DNA of 64,000 nt from Phytophthora sp. 'mugwort'. Its lineage: Eukaryota > Oomycota > Peronosporomycetes > Peronosporales > Peronosporaceae. The DNA lies in assembly GCA_033558025.1 (NCBI GenBank), contig JAUCEF010000017.1, positions 310,001 to 374,000 on the forward strand, written 5' to 3'. Of the stretch, positions 56,680 to 64,000 are shown in pieces (the stretch's first letter is position 1; each line of letters starts with the position of its first letter). Under the pieces are notes generated by a model, which ran no database searches, was not told the DNA's origin, and worked only from the letters and a program-made list of their open reading frames with translations. The position numbers were made by a program, and so were the translations under genes.

Positions 56680-56836
56680 CTGAGATGTAGCCATGATAAG
56701 AGCAATTTACTTAACTTTGTCCATAACTTAAATCAAGTTCAAGAGGTCGAAACGGACACCACTTAGAGCAGTCGTTACGTTCTAATGGTGCAAGTGTCTG
56801 TCTAACTCGGGGTAATGACAGCCAAGAAGTAGAAGA

Positions 56837-57958
56837 ATGGTCAAGGGTAAGCAACAACAACCGAATCCGCCAGCAGGTAGCAAGGAAAATGAAGATGGCG
56901 GTGATGAATTGGCAGGTTCTACCTTGGAAGACTATTTCGCCACGCATAAAGTTAGCGGACTTGTATCGCAGCATTTGCTTAACATCTCCACAGAGAACGA
57001 CGTCATGGCAGTTCAAAACGTCGACGCGGAAGACGAAGACAGCAGAAACGACTCCGACCGGATGCTTGCGAAAGAAAGTGAGGCACGAAACGATCAAAGG
57101 AGCGAAATAGGTGACTACGAGGCCGAGACTTCCTCTTCCAAGGCTGAACCTCCGTCCGAACTCGCCGGTATGTCCCTCAGTGACTATCTCCACGTGACAG
57201 AGGACAGCACCACAGAAGCGCAGGAGAAAGTGTCCAGAGCAAGGTCTCTACGTGTGCTGCCGCCGCAACTTGCCGCCAGGAAGCATGCTCCAATATCCGA
57301 TGTCAGTGGCATGTCACTGGATCATTATCTTGGTGCTGCAGCACAAGTAAATTGCGACGACAAGTCGGAGGACAAGATTCTCGCTGCTCGAGCCGATACG
57401 AAGCCATCTCCGAAAGTCAAGCGCAAGGGCGGCAAACTCAAGCAGAATAGTACTGCACTACCACAAGCTAAAGCCACACAGCATCCATTTTCAGTCAGAG
57501 GTAGTGGTCTCATACACGGGCCTCACGCTACCAACACCAGCTCTCAAAACGTCAGCTCGGATGAAGAAAGCGGTTCTGCCAGCAGTCCGAGTTCCAGCTT
57601 GACTCCTTTTCAACGACGACAGAGGCGGAAGGAGAAGGTTAAACTCAAGCAGCAGCGGACTACAGGAGGCGGAGGGTCCTCTGTCTCGAAAGCCATCTTG
57701 ATGACTGAAGTAGATTCCTCGCCGTCCACAATTTTGTCCGTCAGGGATCGAGAAAGACGGAAAAGGTCGTTGACGGTCGTCAGCGCATCAACTCACACGC
57801 ATCATCCTGTTCACCATGTTTCGCACCCGTCGAGCTCGAATTTCCAGCCTCCGTTGCCCAAACTCGGTGTATCTCATTCTGTTCGTAGTTTGGGGCCTAA
57901 GGATCATGATGTAGAAGGCAACGATGATGACACAGCCGAGAAACTGCCACCTTTATAG
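56837..57958 (+). CDS. Hypothetical disordered protein with a thrice-repeated motif
   Basis: The 373-residue protein belongs to no family I recognise. Most of it is low-complexity: acidic in the first 130 residues, Ser/Lys/Arg-rich later (QRRQRRKEKVKLKQQR near 260), His-rich near 320 (HTHHPVHHVSHP). Within this lie three copies of a short motif: LAGSTLEDYF at 25-34, LAGMSLSDYL at 109-118 and VSGMSLDHYL at 156-165, with consensus (L/V)(A/S)G(M/S)(S/T)L-x-(D/H)Y(L/F). Repeated short linear motifs in a disordered chain suggest a scaffold that binds the same partner three times. No signal peptide or membrane segment is seen. It is convergent with the farnesyltransferase gene, with 123 bp between stops. 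Confidence 0.72.
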   Translation: MVKGKQQQPNPPAGSKENEDGGDELAGSTLEDYFATHKVSGLVSQHLLNISTENDVMAVQNVDAEDEDSRNDSDRMLAKESEARNDQRSEIGDYEAETSSSKAEPPSELAGMSLSDYLHVTEDSTTEAQEKVSRARSLRVLPPQLAARKHAPISDVSGMSLDHYLGAAAQVNCDDKSEDKILAARADTKPSPKVKRKGGKLKQNSTALPQAKATQHPFSVRGSGLIHGPHATNTSSQNVSSDEESGSASSPSSSLTPFQRRQRRKEKVKLKQQRTTGGGGSSVSKAILMTEVDSSPSTILSVRDRERRKRSLTVVSASTHTHHPVHHVSHPSSSNFQPPLPKLGVSHSVRSLGPKDHDVEGNDDDTAEKLPPL

Positions 57959-58081
57959 TCTCTAAACACATAGCGAAAGCACAAATGAATACCTCAGCAC
58001 AATGTTTGGCTGACGGCAAGTCCATTCACCTGGAAAGCTGTCATTTGTCTTTTCTTCTGTGTGGTGTGGACATTACCTGCT

Positions 58082-59645
58082 CTATTCAGGCTGGAAGGGG
58101 CCTTTTGCCTTGAAATACTCGATTGCCTTCACTGCCTTGTCATAGCCGATATTGTACGCAGGATGTGTGCGGGATACCAGGTTGGCTGCATCTCCAAACA
58201 CGACCGGATCACCCCTTCCATCTCCATGTTGAGCCACCGACAGGCCGCTCAGGCAGTAGCACGAGTGGTAGTGGTCACGTGGCTTGCCGGGCTTGTCACG
58301 CAGTCCACCTGTAATTTCCTGACCGCAGAGCAAAATGTACTTCTGCAATTGTTCCTGATGGCATTGGTACGGCAGATCATCGCCGTAACGTTTCCGAACA
58401 ACTTCAGCCAGCAGAGCCGGCACAGCTCCCTGCCAGAAGCTATAGCAGCCGTCCACCAGCTTGTTGGTCCGTCCCTGGTAGCCGCCTTCAAAGGGCATCT
58501 GTCGGTTCGCAAGCCAATGCAGCAGTCCAGGGAGATCTCGGATCTGATCCACAGCCTCGAGGATATAAAGCGCCGCGACAGAGCAGAAGGCGTATCCACC
58601 GTGAGCCTCGTTGCCCGGTTCACCACCAAAGCCTCCCTCGTACGTCTGACACGATAGGATGTAGTCCACGACGCCCTCTTTCAGCTCGTCGGTCAGAATG
58701 CCGTACAAGTTGGCGATGGAGATGACGCAGTATGTCACGCGGACATCGACCTCACTGTTAAATATACAAACAACCAGTCAGAGATGAAGTAAATCAGCAT
58801 CGCCACCACTAGTGGCAACTACGCACCCTCCATCATGAGCAGTGAAGGCTCCTGTGGCTGCATGCTTCCTCGACATGAAGAACCGATACATGGCCTGTCG
58901 GTCTACGCTTTCTAACGCCTCGGGTGTTCCAAGCAGAGCGAGCGTCAGACTTGACGCATAGTTGGTAGCTGTGTGGCCCAATTGTTTGGGGCCTCCACCA
59001 AAGCCTCCGTCGTGGTCGTCGTTCCAGCACGGCTTCAATGTGCCTAAAACACGAGAAAATACAAGTTAGACCAGCGTAATTTCAGCAGCTTTAACGATGA
59101 AACCGCTCTCTCTCACCGATAACCCGCTCTGTCTCCTCCTCTGGTAGAGCATCCAGCACCTCCAGCGCGTGTAGAATCCAATAGATGATCCACGGGCGGC
59201 TACAACAGTATAAACACAATTTCACCCGCCGTTTCAGAATGTTTAACCCGCCATTCGCCGCTCATAAACTAGCGGAGACCTTGCGTCTAGCGCCACGAAA
59301 CCCGCCGATAGCCGCGTAAGACCGCGCTTCAAGTAAGCGACGTGCTTCTCGCGCATAAGCAGAGGCTGCGTAAAGTATGAAAAATCCAAATTAACAGCGT
59401 TAAAACAGTGCTGAAAACTGAGTAAAAGCAATATCAGAGTCGAAACTCGCCTCCATGTCCGTGTTGATGAACCTCAGCTGCTGCAGCTGCAACTGCTGGT
59501 CCAGAGGCAACTCCGGTAGTGGGAAGAAGAAGAGGCTGCAGCTGGACTCGCACTCCTCCTGGTCTGTCGACGTGCGTGTCACCAGCCCGTCATTTTTGAA
59601 GCGGCAGCGCTCCATCGCCGCGAAGTCTAGCGCGTCGCTCATCAT
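58082..59645 (-). CDS. FNTB: Protein farnesyltransferase subunit beta
   Basis: Five exons (59645-59451, 59365-59280, 59199-59117, 59043-58827, 58754-58082) join in phase to 417 residues. With the alpha subunit it transfers farnesyl from farnesyl diphosphate to the Cys of CaaX proteins such as Ras-like GTPases. The alpha-alpha barrel repeats are plain (YEGGFGGEPGNEAHGGYAFC, FEGGYQGRTNKLVDGCYSFW). The zinc ligands are Asp295 and Cys297 (VDGCYSFW) and His357 (DHYHSCYCLSGLS), close to the rat positions 297, 299 and 362. RPWIIYWILHALEVLD follows exon 2. Introns of 80, 73 and 72 bp have GT-AG borders. The first intron (59450-59366) needs a GC donor to keep the frame. The start at 59645 gives a 65-codon first exon. 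Confidence 0.93.
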
Positions 59646-59674
59646 TGTAAAACCAATTATGGGGAATACAAAGT

Positions 59675-59740
59675 TGGAGAATATGCTACAAAATTGGTTT
59701 CTACAAAATTGGTTTCTCCAATTTTGTAGCATATTCTCCA
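59675..59740. repeat. Perfect 23-bp inverted repeat upstream of FNTB
   Basis: The arms 59675-59697 and 59718-59740 are perfect reverse complements (GAATATGCTACAAAATTGG core) around a 20-bp loop. It lies 30-95 bp upstream of the FNTB start codon, so it would be in the leader or core promoter. It may be a small MITE remnant or a transcribed hairpin. Confidence 0.85.
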
Positions 59741-60148
59741 GCTTAATTGTGAGTATATTGTCATTGTAAATAAGCACTACTTAGTTAAGTGAATCCTCCG
59801 TATCTAACCTCCATTTTAACAACCTCCCTCATTTAATGTTCATTTCAGCAGGCATTTCGAAAATATTCAAACACTATATCGTATTTGAAAATTAATGTTT
59901 CCAATGAACTTCTTAGGACTCCGAAAATACAATATTACAGTAGTAATATATCAATTTGGCCCAATAGTCAAAGTAAAATACTGATTATATGTTCCAATAC
60001 CATACAATTACGTATTCTGCTTAAACATTTTTCAATGCAGGATACTTAACTGTAAACGAGCCGATAAACAAAAAAATGGCTTGAAAAATCATTTTATGAT
60101 AGTCGCGAGATGGCTATATGTGCGTCGACCTGCTGAACAAGTGCGTCC
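59741..60148. other. AT-rich intergenic stretch between FNTB and the reductase gene
   Basis: No gene is present. It contains the FNTB upstream region and the 3' flank of the minus-strand reductase. The composition is strongly AT-rich compared with the genes on both sides. Confidence 0.55.
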
Positions 60149-61317
60149 TTAAAGTTTGGAGGAGCCTTTCGTGAGGTCCACGACGACCTTGCCGATGTTC
60201 TTGCGCTCGTACATGTAGTCAATGGCGTTGGGGATGTCCTCCAGTCCGTAGAAGTTGGACGGGTCCACGCCGGCGTTCAGCACGCCACGCTGCACCAGCG
60301 TCGTGAGCTTCTTGGTGTGCGCCTGCGTCTCGCGGAAGTAGTCATTGTAGAAAAAGCCGCGCACGGACGCCGACTTGGCCAGCAACTTGGACGGCAGTGG
60401 TGTCGTGGCCTTGCTGGGCTTGTGCTTCCACGTGCTCGAGTCCTGGTAACCAGCGATGGCACCGATGACAATGATGCGGCCTTTACGAGCAATGTTATTG
60501 ACGCACGCCTCGAACATCTCGCCGCCCACGCTCTCAAACACGAGGTCCACGCCGCGCGGATACTCCTTCTTGAGCACGTCGTACACCTTCTCCTCGCGGT
60601 AGTTGATGGGGCGGTCGCAGCCAATTGATCGCAGGTACTCGACCTTGTCGGGTGAGCTGCACGTGCCGATCACGTGGTTGCCGGCGAGCTTGGCCAGCTG
60701 CACGGCGAACTGGCCCGTGGCACCGGCGGCCGCCGTGATGAGCACAGTCTCGCCGTGTGTCATCTGGCCCACGTACTCAAGCGCCATGGACGCTGTCAGA
60801 CCGCACACGATGATAGGTAGCACCTCCGGAACGGCGGCCGGGACCTTCACCAGAAAACGCTCCTTTGCCACCAAATGTTCGGCGAAGGCGCCATAGGCTG
60901 TTGTCGTCAATGAGATTAGGGCATTGTCAGTACAGACATCATTCAGTCTCAGTAGTGCGTCACTTACAGGTAGAGGCCACGGCGTCGCCCTTCTTGAGCT
61001 TGGTCACACCTGGACCGACCTCCAGCACGATGCCCACTGCAAGAGTCACATATAGCGGGTTAGTCTCCGTAGGCAGCGTCGAGAGTCCATAGGGTGTCGA
61101 GCTTACAGGCCTCAAAACCGCAGTCAAAGGGTGGCTGCACACCGGGCAGATACGCTCCGTTGGTGTAGTTGATGTCCGAGGCGTTGATGCCGCAGTACTT
61201 GGTCTGCACGAGCACTTCGCCTTGACGAAGCGCCGGTACAGTGAACGGCACGATAGCCGTGCACTCGCGGAAGTTGGTGGACAGTTTCTGGCAGACAATC
61301 TTGCGGGACTGTACCAT
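60149..61317 (-). CDS. Medium-chain dehydrogenase/reductase, PTGR3/ZADH2-like quinone reductase
   Basis: Three exons (61317-61107, 61036-60968, 60897-60149) with two 70-bp GT-AG introns join in phase to 342 residues. The N-terminal GroES-like domain has YCGINASDINYTNGAYLPGV and a FDCGFEAL-GIVLEVGPGV block that spans the first intron. The NADPH-binding Rossmann domain has AAAGATGQFAVQLAKLAGNH at about 149-168, and FESVGGEMFEAC follows. The catalytic zinc ligands of alcohol dehydrogenases are missing, as in the quinone oxidoreductase branch. Closest in pattern are animal prostaglandin reductase 3 (ZADH2) and fungal relatives that reduce alpha,beta-unsaturated ketones. It ends in SSKL, a possible C-terminal peroxisomal targeting signal (SKL). 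The physiological substrate is unknown. Confidence 0.9.
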
Positions 61318-61591
61318 GGCGGACTGGGGTTCGAGGCACTGGGTAACAGCGAGGGAATGGGGGAATGGAGCGAGCAGGAGCTTCGGCTCTGCTTACGATG
61401 ATGTTGACACGACAAAGCAGCGGCCTTCAAGATGTTGTCTTGAAGGTTAGTGTGGTTTACGTAAACGAAATGTAGCCATGTGTCAAAAACAACTTCAATA
61501 TCAAGTCGCACAATGTCATTTCAAAATGTATTCACTACTCCATTAACATGAAAATTTATGAAATATTTACCGATTTAACTACTTTCTCGCC
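61318..61591. promoter_or_regulatory. Intergenic region: reductase promoter and Hsp101 3' flank
   Basis: The 274 bp hold the upstream region of the minus-strand reductase and the downstream region of the Hsp101 gene. No distinct element was recognised. Confidence 0.4.
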
Positions 61592-64000
61592 TTATGGAGC
61601 CATCTCGACGTCAACATCCATGGGCAGCTGCGAGACCTTGAACGACAGCTTGCCGCCGCTTTCTGTGATCTCCACGTGGGTTTTGGCGTGCAATTGGCCA
61701 GAGATGATGAGCTTGCTCAGGTCGGTCACGATGTTCTTCTCAATGTATCGCTTAATAGGACGCGCGCCGTACTGCGGCTCGTATGACTTGTCCAGGATCA
61801 CGTCCAGTGCGGGCATCGTAACGTTAACCGAGATCTGTGACTCCTTCAGACGGTTGATGACAGATTCGAACTGCAGTAACACGATCTGGCGCAGCTCCTT
61901 ACGGCCCAGCGGTTCAAACACCACAATGTCGTCCAGTCGGTTCAGCAACTCTGGACGAACAGTGAGACGCAGTTGCTGGAGCACCAGCTCACGCTGCTTG
62001 GCGAACTCCCGCTTGGTCTCGCTCTCGGCGTTCATAAAGTCCGTCTCTGTCTTCATCTTCTTGCTCGCGCGCTGCAGATCGTTCTCAAAGAGCAAGTGCT
62101 CCGCGCCAAGATTCGACGTCATAATGACCACCGTGTTGCAGAAATCCACCGTGCGTCCGTGCGAGTCCGTCAATCGACCGTCATCAAGCACTTGGAGCAA
62201 AATGTTCAGCACCTTCGGGTGAGCCTTCTCGATCTCGTCCATTAGAACCACATTGTATGGGTTACGACGCACAGCTTCTGTTAGCTGCCCGGATTCCGAA
62301 TACCCGACGTAACCCGGTGGAGAGCCGATGAGACGGGAGACGGTGTGCTCCTCCATGTATTCACTCATGTCGATACGCACCATGTGCTTGTCGTCGTCGA
62401 AGAGTTCGTACGCGAGAGCTTTGGCCAATTCCGTCTTACCAACACCCGTAGGGCCTAGGAAGAGGAAACTGCCGGTTGGCTGACCCGAACGAGCGAGGCC
62501 TGCACGCGAACGGAGCACGGCGTCGCACACGGCCTTGACTGCTTCTTCTTGTCCGACCACACGCTTGTGGATACGTTCCTCCAGGTGCATGAGACGGTCG
62601 CCCATACTCGACGTTAAACGGGAGACTGGGATGCCCGTCCAACGCGCCACCACCTCGCAGATCTGGTCTTCACGCACGACTTCCTCGACCATCTTGTGCT
62701 GCGTCTCGTCTTCGTCCTCACGCTCCTTGGCTTCCTCTGCGGCGGCGATACGGCGCTTGACGTCAGGAATTGCATAGTACTGTAGATCCGACGCGGTCTG
62801 CAAATCTTGGCTGCGCTCAGCCTGCTCGGCCTTCAACTGCAGGTGCTGCAGCTTGTCACGAAGCTGACGGATCTCGTTTACACGAGCTTTCTCCGCTTCG
62901 TGGCGCAGAATCAGTGGGCTCAGTTCGTCCTGAATCTTGTTTAGCTCCTCCTGCACTTTTTTCAGACGCTGCTTGCTCATTTCATCCTTCTCCTTCGCAA
63001 GAGCAGTGGCCTCGACCTGTAGCTGCAGCTGTCGACGTTCCAATTCATCAATCACTTCAGGCTGGCTGTCCAACTGAACACGCACATTTGCGCATGCTTC
63101 GTCGATGATATCGATAGCCTTGTCAGGCATAAATCGCTCCTTGATGTAGCGGTCGGCGAGCTTTGCAGCAGCAACCAGAGCTGCATCTGTGATCTGAACA
63201 CCATGGTGCGACTCGTAGCGCTCCTTCAAGCCTCGTAGAATGCTCACCGTGTCCGGAACAGACGGTTCCTTCACCAGCACCTGCTGGAAACGACGCTCAA
63301 ATGCCTTGTCCTTCTCCACGTGCTCACGATACTCGTCCAAAGTCGTCGCACCAATGCAACGCAGCTCACCTCGCGCAAGCATGGGTTTCAGCAGGTTAGC
63401 AGCATCCATAGCTCCCGACGTTTGACCAGCACCAAGAATCAGATGCATCTCATCGATGAACAGAATAATCTTGCCGTCGCTGTCCTTCACCTCCTTCAAC
63501 ACAGCCTTCAGTCGCTCCTCAAACTCACCGCGGTACTTGGCACCAGCGATCAGAGCCCCCATGTCGAGACTAATGAGCTTGCAGTTCAGTGACTCGGGCA
63601 CATCACCCACTACGATACGACGCGCCAGTCCTTCCACGATAGCGGTCTTACCTACACCGGGTTCGCCGATCAGCACTGGGTTGTTCTTGGTTCGTCGCGA
63701 TAGGATGCGGATCACTCGACGAATCTCCTCGTCTCGGCCGATGACCGGGTCAATCTTGCCGGCCTCGGCCAGCTCAATCAGGTTTTGGCCGTACTTGTTC
63801 AGTGCGTCGTAATTCTCCTCAGCTGACGCGCTCGTGACTGGACGACCGCCTCGGATCTTTTGCACTGCGTCTTTGACTTGGTTCTCGTCCATCTGGTTGC
63901 TCTTAAGCAGGCTGGCAACCTGTGAATTGTTAAAGAGCGCCACGACCAGATGGTCTGCCGCCAAGTGGGTGTCTTTCATATCCTTGCGCATCTTGTGCGC
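61592..64000 (-). CDS. Hsp101/ClpB-type AAA+ disaggregase, 5' end outside the window
   Basis: There are 802 residues without a break, running off the right edge, where translation continues upstream of an internal Met at 63991. Numbering from that Met, the first AAA+ module has Walker A GEPGVGKT (109-116), pore loop KYRG (152-155) and Walker B ILFIDE (176-181). A long coiled-coil middle domain spans about 310-435. The second module has GPTGVGKT (513-520), VVLMDE (581-586) and the pore loop GYVGY (560-564). The end of the N-terminal Clp repeat domain is at 1-45. This is the Hsp104/ClpB layout; it threads aggregated proteins through the hexamer pore with Hsp70. The acidic end (MDVDVEMAP) and lack of a visible targeting signal suit a cytosolic Hsp101, but the true N-terminus is not visible. 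Confidence 0.95.
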   Translation of the reverse strand, partial: AHKMRKDMKDTHLAADHLVVALFNNSQVASLLKSNQMDENQVKDAVQKIRGGRPVTSASAEENYDALNKYGQNLIELAEAGKIDPVIGRDEEIRRVIRILSRRTKNNPVLIGEPGVGKTAIVEGLARRIVVGDVPESLNCKLISLDMGALIAGAKYRGEFEERLKAVLKEVKDSDGKIILFIDEMHLILGAGQTSGAMDAANLLKPMLARGELRCIGATTLDEYREHVEKDKAFERRFQQVLVKEPSVPDTVSILRGLKERYESHHGVQITDAALVAAAKLADRYIKERFMPDKAIDIIDEACANVRVQLDSQPEVIDELERRQLQLQVEATALAKEKDEMSKQRLKKVQEELNKIQDELSPLILRHEAEKARVNEIRQLRDKLQHLQLKAEQAERSQDLQTASDLQYYAIPDVKRRIAAAEEAKEREDEDETQHKMVEEVVREDQICEVVARWTGIPVSRLTSSMGDRLMHLEERIHKRVVGQEEAVKAVCDAVLRSRAGLARSGQPTGSFLFLGPTGVGKTELAKALAYELFDDDKHMVRIDMSEYMEEHTVSRLIGSPPGYVGYSESGQLTEAVRRNPYNVVLMDEIEKAHPKVLNILLQVLDDGRLTDSHGRTVDFCNTVVIMTSNLGAEHLLFENDLQRASKKMKTETDFMNAESETKREFAKQRELVLQQLRLTVRPELLNRLDDIVVFEPLGRKELRQIVLLQFESVINRLKESQISVNVTMPALDVILDKSYEPQYGARPIKRYIEKNIVTDLSKLIISGQLHAKTHVEITESGGKLSFKVSQLPMDVDVEMAP

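Noticed and set aside
54065..64000. Biosynthetic gene cluster formed by dehydrogenases, reductase and prenyltransferase
   Set aside because: The prenyltransferase is the protein farnesyltransferase beta subunit, and the neighbours have unrelated housekeeping roles. No core synthase is present.

Overview
The window is nuclear DNA of an oomycete, most likely Phytophthora or another member of the Peronosporales. The calls behind this are short (58-85 bp) introns with regular GT-AG borders, tightly packed housekeeping genes next to a large graveyard of transposons, and a repeat spectrum (Copia, Gypsy, pogo/Tc1-mariner, MULE, piggyBac, PIF/Harbinger) typical of these genomes. The species cannot be fixed from the sequence alone.

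Layout. Bases 1-24,050 are almost entirely mobile-element remains: a truncated Copia pol (1-2284); a pogo-like element with perfect 21-bp terminal inverted repeats (2855-4757); a near-perfect 3.3-kb palindrome made of two inverted copies of a second pogo-like element (4879-8232); a MULE with about 75-bp inverted ends and an 8-bp target duplication (8642-10868); a third pogo-like transposase (12001-13553); piggyBac and membrane-protein fragments (14.1-15.8 kb); a mariner (16.1-17.4 kb); a second MULE (19.9-22.3 kb) flanked by two inverted relatives of a short TIR element; and a foldback MITE (23.28-24.04 kb).

Bases 24,475-29,488 are a gene island: a two-exon gene of unknown function and, divergently, an intronless 1287-residue mitochondrial PPR protein. 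Bases 29,938-52,660 return to repeats: a longer copy of the foldback MITE, a secreted-protein N-terminus broken by a C16 run, an intron-bearing piggyBac transposase pseudogene, a receptor-kinase-like fragment, unclear remnants (37.3-41.4 kb), a long degenerate Gypsy element on the minus strand (about 41.4-50.6 kb) and a PIF/Harbinger pseudogene.

From 54,065 to the right edge is a compact, intact gene block: two divergent 2-hydroxyacid dehydrogenase paralogues sharing a promoter of about 270 bp, a disordered protein with a thrice-repeated motif, protein farnesyltransferase beta (five exons, one apparent GC-AG intron), a PTGR3/ZADH2-like quinone reductase (three exons) and an Hsp101/ClpB disaggregase cut by the window end. 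These intact genes have unrelated cellular jobs (mitochondrial RNA handling, redox metabolism, prenylation, protein disaggregation), so they look like ordinary neighbours and not a pathway cluster.

No clearly new biological system is visible. The most notable structures are the near-identical palindrome, the pair of foldback MITE copies that look like an exact recombination product, and the divergent dehydrogenase pair.
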